From the NCBI GenBank assembly GCA_949130495.1, contig OX422221.1, positions 150,517,741-150,581,740 of the forward strand: DNA of 64,000 nt. Reading direction: 5' to 3'. The notes under the pieces were generated by a model. It was given only the letters and a program-made list of their open reading frames with translations, made no database searches and was not told the DNA's origin. The stretch's first letter is position 1. Each line of letters opens with the position of its first letter. This DNA is from Sambucus nigra (taxonomy: Eukaryota > Streptophyta > Magnoliopsida > Dipsacales > Adoxaceae). Of the stretch, positions 1 to 10,449 are shown in pieces. The translations under genes and the position numbers were made by a program.

Positions 1-640
1 GACCATTCGGTGCGAAGCTTTTCCAATTAATATTTGATCGGTTTGCATTTCGGGAGAGTTAGAATCTCATGATGATCTATCTCAGGATCATCGTCGGGCG
101 TGTCATCGTAGGACCATGCGAAGACGTCCTTAAATTCCTTTAGTTGTTCTTGAAGTTGCATGCACTCATGCTCGTCAAAGGTGGACCCTATCCTAATCTA
201 ACACAGTTAGCTACTAAAATCGAGATTAGTAATAATATTTTCATCCTCATTAATTTGAATGCGGTTATGTTGTTTATTATTAAACTTATTAAGATCAGTT
301 AAGAATTGTTCATTTGCAAAATCATCATCATCATCAAGAGTTTTATTAGAATCAAGACAATGTAAGGAATAATAATATACTCAAAATATTTGTTAATTTA
401 ATTTTCGAGAAAAATAGCATTGAGAACCTCATCAAATGATATCTCAATTACATGGTTATCAGAATAAGGAAGAACAATGAAAGAGGAAGAGACGGGATAA
501 ACATCTAGGTTGGGTTTCATTTCAGCAAGTGGGGCTAGTATAGCATTCAACCTAAGGAGGGGTTCATTAGCGGCCTTGATCAGGATGAATGGATCCGACG
601 ATGTTACACTTGAATGGATCGTCTATAATGTCAGCTCCAG
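1..640 (-). pseudogene. G: linker between protease and reverse transcriptase, start of RT
   Basis: Translated on the minus strand, 20-160 gives a stretch with the residues FAWSYDD followed by a hydrophobic-acidic segment, LPKCKPIK and then a stop. This matches the conserved block just before the RT fingers in Tat-type Ty3/gypsy polyproteins, usually FAWSYxDMPG and a VKQKLRR-like tail. The bases from about 180 to 640 carry a poorly conserved linker with several stops. The RT catalytic part would continue off the left edge. Not functional. Confidence 0.7.
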
Positions 641-643
641 TGT

Positions 644-1872
644 CTACAGATTAAACGAGTCGTCGGAGTTATTTCCCTCATAAACCCCAATAACAGTTTT
701 AGCTTTCTCAACGAGCGGTTGCACGTGATGATGGAAGTCCTTAGCCCAGGAGTAACTGTCTTGAAAGAAGATATCCATCCCTGGATTCATCTTATTATCC
801 ATATGACCATACCATGGTCTAGGAAATACACAAAAGGGAAAATCTTCACCCTCTTTAATGAATCTTCTGTTCGAGGAATACCTCAAAACAATCTTGGTAT
901 TTTCTAATATGCGCTTAAATCTGTGTTGGCGGATCATTCTGAGTTCCTTTTATGATGGTTGATAACCAAGGCCACATGGAGGAAAGGCTTTCTTTAGGAC
1001 TATGGGTTTCAATATCATATGTTGTCACCATCCAAGCCCCAATCCAGTCATGAAGTGCATATTCTTGAATATTTGTATCACGTTGGCATTAGCGTGAAGA
1101 TTTTGATCTGGATAGACTCGATAATTAAAAACATCCCCTACTGGGAGTGGAAGTGTTTTAACTCCAAAGAAAGACAAAACATGTCATTTTCCCCATGTAT
1201 TTTGAGTGCCAGATTATTGGTGCATATATTCTTAGTATTCTCATCATCGCCCAAGATGGTGATGACCTGCCCTTTAGCGAAAAACTTCAATTTTTGATGG
1301 AGAGAGGAAGAGACTCCATTGACGATATGAAGCCATGATCAACCAAGAAATTATGATAAAACAAATAGATATTTCAATAACGTAGAACTCAGTGACATGA
1401 TTTATATGGACAGCCCCTATTATGAGTGTTATGGATCCGTCACCTCTCAGCGGGTGTTATAATAGGCACGCATTGTGGAGAAAGATGGAGTAAGTTTGCT
1501 TAACTTCGAGTACAGGAAGTTGAAGGTTCTTAATGGGCAAACATTGTGTGTTGACCCATTATCAACGAGGGAGAGCGGGATTGTCTTCCCCATCACCTCA
1601 ACGGAGATATTGAGAGCATAGTTATGATTAGGACCATACTTTGGAAAAAAAAATTCATAGAAAGAAAGAAATATGGTAGAGGTTAAGGGCCCGATCAGGT
1701 TCACTGCTTCTTCTGGAGTGATGGAAAGAAGGATTGTGGGCCTGAGAAATAATTTTATCAAAGCATTTTGTTGTAGTTGGGAAGACAAGAAGAGCCCCCA
1801 CAAGCTGATGTTGGTCTGAGTTTTTTTGAACTGGTGGAGGATATTTCTTTCCTTAATGGTCATTTTTGGCAT
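644..1872 (-). pseudogene. G: end of gag and aspartic protease region
   Basis: The open segment 1447-1872 (minus, 141 codons) contains ISLWGLFLSSQ, the sequence that precedes the protease in Tat-type elements, and then the protease active-site block LVDNGSTHNVCP. The catalytic Asp and the N-G-S-T that follow are intact. The same frame then hits a stop just after MRAYYNTR, which corresponds to the family's AFDDTRxEV block. A second open segment, 644-937, has the PGMDIFF and YEGN motifs of the protease-RT spacer. In a live element the protease would cut the polyprotein into particle and enzyme parts. Here it is broken by stops between 940 and 1440. Confidence 0.7.
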
Positions 1873-4120
1873 GGGGAGTTTCTTAACAACTTCCTTTCCT
1901 TTATTTATTCCGTCTGACTGTGGATTCGAACACTAGTAGTGTCTCCTAGATCTTGTCATATGGTTCATAGAGCAGGGGAAGAACAGAAACCTCGTTTCTT
2001 CATCTATTTCGGTTTATACGACCACGTTTTTATTTCCCCTAGTAGATCTTCAAAAGATATCATCCCATACACACTGATTATCATAATAACATTTTCCTGG
2101 CTTGGTTCTTCATCTGAGCTATCCAATTCTTCCCCCATCCGATGGCAACGATGTTATCTTGCCATGAGAAGTCAATGCATTCCACAACCCCAACGGCTTC
2201 TTTGTTTGGATACTCCCACTCAATAGGGAGGTGCAGAAGTAAAAGGACCAACCGCCCTTATATCTTTAAGGCATTTAATAACTCAAATATACTGTAAATG
2301 TCATTGGTTTGTCGGAACATATCTTCCATGATCTACATTGCATCATCTAAACTGACTTTGTCAATGGGTACCACCAAATTATCAGACTCTCGATCCAACT
2401 TTCGAACTTCCATGGATAGGATGATGAACTTCAGATAGTCAATGGTTATTTTTTAGGGAATTTTTTTCCCAAACTCTAGAAGTTAGTTCAGTATTGCTAG
2501 AAAGTCCATGTATTTCCCTTCAAACCGAGTAGGAACAGCAATACATGCTCTTTTGAAAAGCGAAAGAGCTTAATTGGGAAAGCAAGTAGGGTGCAGGAGA
2601 AAAGATTATAGACTTTTAGGGGTTTGGGTTTAAATAGAAGTATGATGGGTTCTTTACTTGGTACAATCTAGGTAGATGGATCAAATTCCAGGTCATTCTC
2701 TAGGAAAAAGGAATTTGTATTGTTTGGAAATGGATTGTTAGTGGTGTTTGGTTTGGGATTAGTTGGTGGGGAGATGAAACCCCAGTCAATTGAACCTTGG
2801 ATTACATTATGGACAAGGAAGCATTGATCACTGGTATGGATGACAGTTTGGTGAAAATCGCAATGGACGTCGGGTTTGAAATTTTTCGAAAGGCGACTTC
2901 GTAGTGGACAAAGGTCCAAAGGTTTAATGAGATTTTGTCTTAATAAGGCTTGGTAGAATTTAGAGAGTGGATCATAGAGCTCGGTTTATTCTTTTCTAAC
3001 TAGATTAGCACGGCATTCTGGTGCCTAAGAGGTAGTGGGATGTGAGATGTTGTTGATGGTCGACACTGTAGAAAGCTTTTCATATTTTCTTAGAGTAAAC
3101 TGTCTGGATACTTTTTTTAGCTCATTTTTTGTCTTGGCAATAATTTCTTCAATCTCCACTCTTTCTTCCCCGGGGTCTCAAAAATTTTGGTAATATTGTC
3201 CTCCTATCGTTGCTTGGACATTGGTTAAGAAGTTTTTCTTTACAATACTAACTTGTTCCTCTTTGAAGGTCGGTTGGTCATAGTGGCCACTTTCTCCCTT
3301 CACCTCGCTATGAAATTGTTGACATTTTCTCCAGGATTTTCTTGAGAATTCTAGATCATGGTGTGTAACCTTAAAATCCTCTTCATATTTGTATTATGAC
3401 ATGAATTCTTAGGCAACATCCTCCCAACTGCGAATTTGGCATTCTTTTAGGGATAAAAACAACCGAAGAGCATTATCATTCAAAGTTTATTGGAACATGT
3501 GGGCCATTATCTCCTCAGAGGTGCCTATGAGAGTCATGGTTAGGTGGTAGCTTCAGAGATGAACAATTAGGTGCCTGCTACCCCTGAACTTCTCAATATT
3601 AAGAATCTTAAACTTTTTTGGCAGCCTTGCTTTAGGGTAAGGAAACATATGGGTGTAATCCATCTAGTTTCCAGAGATTCGAACCTGGTCAAACTTCTTG
3701 GGGAACATCTTAAGGTCCTCTTTGACCTTGTTTAACACTTCTTCCATTGAATTAACGAGTACTAGCAGGTTAGCCCCCGGCTAGGTAAGATTTGGCATAA
3801 GGAGCTGAGCTGGTGGTGGCCTATTTACAAGAGGCACACGTGGTCCATGATGATATTCTACCAAAACCCAAATAGGCTCAAGTGCGGGTTGACTTATAGA
3901 GCGAGAGAAAAGGACCCCGAGCTCTTCGGGAATAGGGACCTGGTTTTTCTACATCTCAAGAATCTCGGTTTGAATTTTTTCAATCTTAGCGGTAAGTTGG
4001 ACTAGGACCGTCATCAAATTAGTTTTCACATTCAGAAATTGGTCTGCGTTATCGATGGAGAGTTAGTGTGGGAAAATTCCAGACTAGAAGGAAGTAGTTG
4101 GAGAACTGATGGAGCTTTGG
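1873..4120 (-). pseudogene. G: degenerate gag
   Basis: A gag reading frame can be followed on the minus strand from about 4100 to 1900 through many stops and some frame changes. Near 3670-3300 it gives the retrotransposon gag core (a LPKKFKI start, then a LRLFLSLKE..IRSWEDVA segment). The open segment 2668-2919 contains the imperfect zinc-knuckle-like block HCDFHQTVIHTSDQC followed by VIQGSIDWGFISPP, the normal C-terminal signature of Tat gag. Gag would form the virus-like particle. Too damaged to be made. Confidence 0.7.
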
Positions 4121-4486
4121 GTCAGTTCGACGGAAGATCGAAGCAATTAGAGAGCCAGGCTAAGGGTCGGGTATGTGATTAATCGGAGAGGGAAAAGGAT
4201 TCAAATTTATTTTTGAAAGATAAAAGGAGGAATTTTTTATTGAAAAAGATGAAAATGTTTTTGTTAGTTTTTCTAGAGGGGGGACAAAATGGATTTGGTG
4301 TTTTTTTTTTATAAAATGAAGAAAAATATTTTTTGGCATTTTGATAAAAAGAGGGAGGAAATGTTTTTGATAGTTTGATAAAAGAGGGGGAGAAATGTTT
4401 TTGATATTTTGATAAAAGAGGGGGGGAAATGTTTTTGACACTTTTTCAAAGGAAGGATGAAAAACGAGAGAAGAGTCTTACCACGA

Positions 4487-4568
<82 letters not shown>

Positions 4569-4745
4569 GATGATGCTTTCACTTGTATTAGGTTTACCTA
4601 AATGAAAAAAGAAATGTCGGACAGGACTCAGCCTAGGAAAAATTGGGTTTGAAAAATATGTAATACATGGTTTGACTTGTTGCCAGGCTCGTGGACAGGG
4701 TCTTGTTTTGAAATAAGGAAAAATCACGCAAAAATTTGGGCGCCA
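4121..4745 (-). other. G: untranslated leader with candidate primer-binding site
   Basis: No coding signal. The plus strand is A/G-rich with repeats of an AAATGTTTTTGA-like unit (4230-4445), giving spurious low-complexity ORFs on the other strand. On the minus strand, TGGCGCCC occupies 4745-4738 directly after a GGCA that could be the end of a 5' LTR. Only these 8 bases match the start of a plant tRNA-derived primer site, so the assignment is tentative. Confidence 0.35.
4489..4569. repeat. (ATT)n microsatellite
   Basis: About 80 bases of uninterrupted TTA/ATT trinucleotide repeat inside the leader of G, ending in ATGATGATG. It produces a poly-isoleucine artefact when translated. Confidence 0.97.
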
Positions 4746-5730
4746 TGCCAACCCGGCATTTCGACAGAGTTTCGTGTACTAACTGGAAAACTAAATATTG
4801 AGTGCCCTAGGTTTGACACCTATATGAGGGTATGTAGTTGTTGGGTTAGCGAAAAGGTTCCCTCCTTTGGCATGAATTCCACAATATACATCTTGCTTTT
4901 GAGGGAAATCGGAACGTGTGGGAAAGCCATTTGATATACCTGAGTGTACTTCAATTGCCTCACTATATACCTCGTGGGGATAGTACATTTGGGCGAGAAT
5001 TCAATATAGTCGACGTACGTGAATGAGTTCCCTGATATATACCTCTCGTCATGAGTTCGATCAAGCAGTACGATGCAGGGGGAACAGTTCAATATATGTC
5101 AAAGTACTAGACCAATGGATGGTGAGAGTCATATTGCATAGGCTAACTGCGCCTTGCTGGACCAGTGCCTATCACAAAGTGACCCCTAGTACGGGATAAA
5201 ATTTTGGTCAATAGGCATGCTCTTAGTGATGTAATGTGAAAAATGCATGATTCTTGACTAGTACATTATGGAGAGACTATTTTATTTGGCATGATGAGCA
5301 CTGTATTAATATGGAATAATGTACAAGTATCATGTAAAGAAAATCTAGCATGGAGCATGAAGATTACCCTAAGAACGAATGCATGAGAGTGAGTGATGTA
5401 TCAGTATCTATAAGTGAGTGTGTGGTAATGAATTTAAGCATAGATTAACTACGGGTGGTGTGTGATAAATTCAAATGAACATGGATATGTATAAGTGTGA
5501 TAAGTGGAGGTGTGTGCTAGCGCTAGTGACACCTAAGAATGGATATTCTAAGTGGAGTGTACAACATGTGGATATAAGTGAACCTATATAGAAGTGTAAG
5601 TAGTGTGAGCTGTACATTAAGAGTAATTACAAATGTGAAGTGAAAAGTGAGTTAGAGGTGATATAAACATGAGGTAGATATATACAAGAAGTAATAGGGG
5701 ATAAAATGGAACATACATGTAGGTGCATAC
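4746..5730 (-). repeat. Probable part of the 5' LTR of element G
   Basis: About 985 bp without coding signal, lying between the candidate primer site of G and the insertion point of T. It begins TGCC on the plus strand, as the reverse complement of an LTR ending GGCA would. The partner LTR is outside the window, so the LTR identity cannot be tested here. The sequence may resume at 16771 beyond element T. Confidence 0.35.
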
Positions 5731-6160
5731 TGATACGACGCAAATATTGCGTATTTCACCTGTTAACCTACGCGTTATTAGCCCCCTCGGGTATCTTAAT
5801 CCCTATATTTATGCTCGTTAACCAAACAACCTCGGATTTCGATGTTAACATGTTTTGCAGGGGTTAATTGAGCCTTTGTAGGTATTTGGATGCTTAGTAT
5901 GAAGTTCGGATGCATTCTGGCGAAGTTCTGTACACAACCGCACGTTCGAGGGCATTTTAGTCTTTTCACAGCTTGGGTACCTGGCCCGACATCTCACGGA
6001 AGTTGTAGCCCTCCTCGCTAGCTTCGCGTGGCCATGAACGGTGCGCGATTCCGATACATAACGAAGAAGTTACGGCGTTTCTTGCGGAGGAAATACAAGA
6101 AAGCAAAAGAGGAGAAGAAGAAAAGAAGCAGGGGTTGCTGCTGCTGCAATCTGCCCTGCT

Positions 6161-6265
6161 TGATCGATCGATCGACGCTTCTGGTCGATCGATTGACCTT
6201 TCAGGATTGTCGATATTTTCCCTTGATCGATCGATCGACCAAAGGGGTCGATCGATCGATCCCCT
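6161..6265. promoter_or_regulatory. T: cluster of GATCGATCGATC palindromes in LTR U3
   Basis: Four blocks of GATCGATC-type repeat lie within about 105 bp, two ending in GACC and paired with GGTC partners. The last reads GGGGTCGATCGATCGATCCCC less one base, almost a perfect inverted repeat. The cluster is conserved in the other two LTRs (10941-11040 and 15701-15800). It sits about 60 bp upstream of the TATA box, where an enhancer or RNA hairpin would matter. The function is inferred. Confidence 0.6.
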
Positions 6266-6323
6266 ATTTTTCTGCAGATATTTTCTTTTCTTTTCTTTCT
6301 TCTTTTCTTTTAATCCAACTTAC

Positions 6324-6330
6324 TATATAA
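6324..6330 (+). promoter_or_regulatory. T: TATA box of the LTR
   Basis: TATATAA within CTTACTATATAAGCC, placed in the first third of the LTR as expected for a U3-R promoter. Identical copies stand at about 11103 and 15843 in the other LTRs. Confidence 0.6.
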
Positions 6331-7234
6331 GCCAATTTTTGTTGTAATAACAGGGAGACCAGCCCTTATAAGATTTTAGCTTAGTTTAGTTAGGGTTGGA
6401 GGGTTTTTGCTTGGTTCTTCTTCTTCCTCTCTTGGATTGACACACTATTTGGTTGTAAGATTGACTATTCATCTTCCCTCTCCTTTAATCTAGTTGTATT
6501 TCATTCTTTCCTTGCTTTCTAGATAGTTTTCATGCTATGTTAATTAGGTTTTCTTGCTTTAATTATTGTTTTCTTAGTTAATTAGTGTAAATTAGTTTAA
6601 TTCATTATGCGTCCCTAGATAAATAGGGTCGGGAAAGCATTTCCGCCATTTTCGGGTTCGGACCTCGAAATTTAGGGTTTCGTGTAAAATCGCATTTAAT
6701 TGAAACCTCGCGTATTAAAGTCGAATTATTATGCGTTTAACTTTCTTTGTCACGCAACGTTAGTGTTTATAGCGATTATCCGAATTTAATCCGCATGTGA
6801 CCATTTTTCAGTTAAATGTTTTATCTCGCAACTTTGGATTAAATTCCTTCTTGTGTGATGTTTATGCTTAATTGTAAATGCTCGATTAAATTGCTTTCGA
6901 GCCGGAATCTTGATTAGTAGTTGTTTCGATCCGTTTGGTAGAATGCGATCCCGATCCTCGCTTTACTTTAATTTAGCGTAACTTATTCTTTTCTTTTGTC
7001 ACGACAACCACCCTTTCACCTTTTCATTTATTTATTTTACACTTTTATTCCTGAAGTAATTAAAACAATTAAAGTCTGAAATTCAATCACTCCCTGTGGA
7101 TTTACGATACCCGACTTACCGCTGTACTTGCTTGTCAAGTGTAGTTGTAGTTCAGGTTATTTTTGCATGTTGAGCGGGAGCCGAAATCAACGATAGTGTC
7201 CCTACACGAACACTCGATTTCCCTCACATCAAAA

Positions 7235-7252
7235 TGGCGCCGTTGCCGGGGA
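7235..7252 (+). other. T: primer-binding site 1 (tRNA-Asp type)
   Basis: TGGCGCCGTTGCCGGGGA, three bases after the LTR, is complementary to the 3' end of plant tRNA-Asp(GUC) over 18 positions. The Athila/Tat branch commonly uses this type of primer. Confidence 0.88.
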
Positions 7253-7364
7253 GTGTGTTTTAGATAGTAATTGTTTTATTATTTCGTAGTATTTTTCCTT
7301 TCCTATTTGTATTCTTTCTTTTAACCTTTTTTGCAGGATTTGCATACTTGAGCGCTAAGATACT

Positions 7365-8333
7365 TTGATTCGCGGTTGCTCACTTTCTTGCCCGGATTCT
7401 CCATCTACAAACAACGAGGTAACCATGTCTTTCTATTATAGTTATTACGGTTATTCTAATGATTCATACTTTGGGGATAGTTTTCAAGTTTTCCATTTTC
7501 AAGATTTTCTTGAAAATGAAAGACTTGAAAACATTTATCGGAATGAAAATCGTTATTGGGAGCTTGAGTTGGATTCATTATTCGAATCCAATGACGATTC
7601 TTATTTCATTACTTTCGAAGACGAGTTTCAACCAAATGAGGAGTCCGAGGCTCTTGAGCCGAGGAATCCTACTTTGGAAGAGACTTTGCTTCTTTACTCC
7701 CAAGGTTTGGAAAGCTTAAATGATGCTGGAATGAGACTCGGTGCACTTTGCGATGAGATGAATTCTTTTGCACAAAACAACGAGGAGGTGGAAACTTGTG
7801 TTTCACCTCAATTTTTCAGAGAATTTCTCATCGAGTGTGCATCTTTCTCCTCTGAAATTCAATCTCCTTCCGACGATGAGTCGATTGAGATTGAATTTGT
7901 TTCATCACCATTTACGTTTTCCGTCATTGAACCATTAGAATTACCTGTTGATTCCTGTGAGTCGGTAGAAACTTTTAAAACTTCTAGACTTTTTGCCGAT
8001 GAGGACTCTTTACCGGACTTTTTTTCGCTGGATGTTATCCTCATGTGTGCACTATCTCCCATTCCATTTGAAAAACCTTTGGGAGATGAATCGATTTTTC
8101 TTGGATCTCTAGTGTACCTTTCCCCCTTGTTATCCAAATCCCCCATCGTCCGCCCAAAATTTCAAATTGGCGATGGTTCATTTTTTTCACCACCCACATG
8201 CCTTTCGTTGTTCAAACGGAATTCATATCTTTCGGGAGGCATGTTCCCTTTGGAGGGTCCACCATTGATCTTTCAAAGTCAAATCCCTTTTTGGGTGGGC
8301 CCTCAACTATTTAGACTTCTAGTGTATAGTTAG
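7365..8333 (+). CDS. T: unknown acidic 322-codon ORF, copy 1
   Basis: I do not recognise this protein. It is the only long ORF of the internal region and sits 112 bp after the primer site, where gag normally starts. A second Met at codon 21 (7425, context ACCATGT) is an equally likely start and gives 302 residues. The N-terminal part is rich in Tyr, Phe, Asn and Asp (MSFYYSYYGYSNDSYFG); the middle is strongly acidic (EDEFQPNEESEALEPR; SDDESIEIEF); the C-terminal third is rich in Pro, Leu and Phe. I see no CCHC knuckle, protease triad, signal peptide or clear membrane helix. The second copy at 12143 differs by four residues. It may be a highly diverged gag or a family-specific protein; whether it is translated is unknown. 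Confidence 0.6.
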   Translation: MIRGCSLSCPDSPSTNNEVTMSFYYSYYGYSNDSYFGDSFQVFHFQDFLENERLENIYRNENRYWELELDSLFESNDDSYFITFEDEFQPNEESEALEPRNPTLEETLLLYSQGLESLNDAGMRLGALCDEMNSFAQNNEEVETCVSPQFFREFLIECASFSSEIQSPSDDESIEIEFVSSPFTFSVIEPLELPVDSCESVETFKTSRLFADEDSLPDFFSLDVILMCALSPIPFEKPLGDESIFLGSLVYLSPLLSKSPIVRPKFQIGDGSFFSPPTCLSLFKRNSYLSGGMFPLEGPPLIFQSQIPFWVGPQLFRLLVYS

Positions 8334-8587
8334 TGTGAAGCCTAAATAGTAGGTTGTAAATAGTTAGCTTTTTAATTTTCTTTCTTTCCTATTTTTCTTT
8401 CCTTTTAATTTAGTCTAGTGTAATTAGTTAACTTTTTGTTATTTGTTTTTTCTATGCTCGGTACTAACTTGTTTTGTAGATTCCTTTGGACTCGTGCTTA
8501 TGGAGATCTCTCCAATTTTGGGTAATATCGTTCTTTTCCTCTCTTTGTGTAGTGTTCTTAATGCGCATTGAGGACAATGCAACATTT

Positions 8588-8600
8588 AAGTTAGGGGGTG
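8588..8600 (+). other. T: internal polypurine-tract-like 13-mer
   Basis: AAGTTAGGGGGTG, identical in all 13 bases to the true 3' polypurine tract at 10437-10449, but 1.85 kb upstream of the LTR. It is repeated at 13366-13378 in the second unit. It could serve as a second plus-strand primer or mark an old internal boundary. Confidence 0.6.
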
Positions 8601-9408
8601 TAGGATATTCTATCCATTTCTTTGTGTAGTCCATGGATTTGCTCACATTTAGTTACTAAGTATGCCTTTTTGTGAAAAATTTGGAAAATTTCAAAAATAT
8701 TTTCTTTCTTTTTTCTCCTTTGTTGGGCCTTTTTCCTTGTTTTCAGTGATAAATTTCAATAATTGCCCGATCCAATAGACAACTCAATGATGCATGTTCT
8801 CGATTTTAGAAGTTATTAGACTTTAGTCCTTAAATCATTGATATTGTGAATAACTTCATGAATTAAATTTTATCCCATGAGCATATGCACTTTCCTTGTT
8901 ATATTGATTTGGTTTAAGATTTTTATAACTCGATAATCTTTTATTGCATTGTATATACTTACACCGAATAAGCTTTGTACCTTTCGTCGTTTGTGAGTGT
9001 TATACACTATTCTTTTCTCATTGAAAACATTGAATTCGTTGGTAATCCCACTATTCTTTCATTTGACCGTTCATTAATTGAGTTCATACTTGAAATGTGT
9101 TACTTGAGCATGATTTTCTTATATTGTTTTTACTTGAGAATTGCGTACACTTTGTGAAATGATCATAGGCCCTCTTTGATATATCACCCATATTAGCCTT
9201 GACCTCACCCTTATATGTTTACCCTCGTTAACCCCTTTGAGCCTAAATATAGCCTTTCATTTCATAACCCAAATTCCCATAACCAACTCCCAATTGGAGT
9301 TATAAGCCATACATACACCTTACATACCTTTGTTTGGAATGTTACTTGGGATTGAATGATGTTGTTATGATGTCGGTTGCAATTTAGGCATATGAGAGTT
9401 TGATAAGC

Positions 9409-9511
9409 AAAGAAAAGAAAGTAGTGAAAAAGTGAAGAAAAAGAGAAAGCAAAAAGAAAAAGAAAACAAAAGAGAAAATGAGAAAAAGAAGAAAAGAAAA
9501 AGAAAGAAAAA
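9409..9511 (+). repeat. T: 100-bp purine-only-like tract
   Basis: About 103 bases almost entirely A and G (AAAGAAAAGAAAGT... type) with a few C or T. It is repeated in the second unit at 14187-14289. It has no coding capacity. Confidence 0.9.
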
Positions 9512-10436
9512 TTTGTATATGTTTTGTATAGTGTTTCAATAAGCTTTCCCGATGATATATCTAATGCTCATTTGGAAGTTACTTTCCATTTTTGATATTG
9601 CCCACTTTTTCACATTATTTTGAGTTTCATCCCCAAACACTTTGAATCCGTATATACATCCCTTTCATTTCGTACCTTAACCTAGCCGTACATTACAACC
9701 CTATTACAAGTCCTATGTGATCTTAAGTAGATGTAATTCAAATGTTTAAATAGTTTTGATAATCTGTGAAAATGCATTTCGCCTCTTTTATGTGTGCGGT
9801 ATCCTTTCATTGAGATTACAGTTTTTCAGTTTATATATAGCATTCTTCATTTGTGACATGTGTGCGGCCTAGTTTTCATTTACATTTACTCTTTATGCCC
9901 GCATGTCCCGTGTATTACCTCCCATTCCGAGTGATTTCATTTGTTGAGCGTAATGCCCGTGAGGATTGAATGTATGCATGCCTTTATGTTTATCCGGTTT
10001 ATTTAAGTTTTTACCAAATCACACTTTGCATGTGCTCTCCCCCCCTCCCACTTTTAAAGTTTCAATTCTATGAGGTGCATTCAACTTGTTAATAACAACG
10101 GACTTTAGCTTGAATTCGTTCAATATGCTAATAACATGTTTGAAATCTTTTTCGTTGTTGTTGAGTTTGTCGCATGTTGGGTTGGGCATTTTTTGAGGAA
10201 ACCATGTGATGTTTTTGGGTATCATTGTTGAAAACCCTCACGAGACGACACTCGTCCACTAGGGTAACCTAGGGGTTTAACGGCTTATTGCATATGCTAA
10301 ATGCAATCGTATCGCCCGCGAAAGTGGCCTTATCTTTTTATTGCTTTTTTTACCATACTTTTGTTCTTTCTCCTGCTTTTGGTTTGCTTGTAGTTCTTGT
10401 TGTTTCCTATTTCATTGCTAGGTACTAGCAATGTGT

Positions 10437-10449
10437 AAGTTAGGGGGTG
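10437..10449 (+). other. T: polypurine tract before the middle LTR
   Basis: AAGTTAGGGGGTG ends directly at the TGATACG start of the LTR, the expected place of the plus-strand primer. The second unit has the same sequence at 15215-15227. Confidence 0.8.

Larger units (their letters stand above)
1..5730 (-). mobile_element. Element G: decayed Ty3/gypsy Tat-type retrotransposon, cut by window edge
   Basis: On the minus strand, gag, then protease, then the linker leading into reverse transcriptase follow one another from about 4120 down to base 1, the usual Ty3/gypsy order. RT, RNase H, integrase and the 3' LTR would lie left of the window. Stops and frameshifts are frequent, so this is an old copy. 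The part from about 4120 to 5730 has no coding signal and probably holds the leader and part of the 5' LTR. Element T is inserted at 5731. The lineage assignment rests on gag and linker motifs and is family knowledge, not a database search. Confidence 0.75.
5731..7231 (+). repeat. T: first (5') LTR
   Basis: 1501 bp, TGATACGACGC to CCTCACATCA. It is the most different of the three LTRs in its 5' two-thirds and lacks the long GAA run. It contains a GATCGATC palindrome cluster and a TATA box. Confidence 0.93.
8334..10436 (+). other. T: non-coding 3' part of internal region 1
   Basis: About 2.1 kb without a credible ORF. It holds a PPT-like 13-mer (8588-8600) after a CATTGAGGACAATGC block, a long purine tract (9409-9511) and otherwise AT-rich sequence. 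In autonomous relatives pol or the env-like region would lie here; no trace of either can be read. Confidence 0.7.

Noticed and set aside
4677..5092. Short overlapping ORFs on both strands
   Set aside because: They match no family, overlap in several frames, and lie in probable LTR sequence.
7859..8146. 95-codon minus-strand ORF inside the T ORF (also at 12637-12924)
   Set aside because: It lies opposite the acidic part of the 322-codon frame, is serine-rich as expected of an antisense shadow, and has no independent support.
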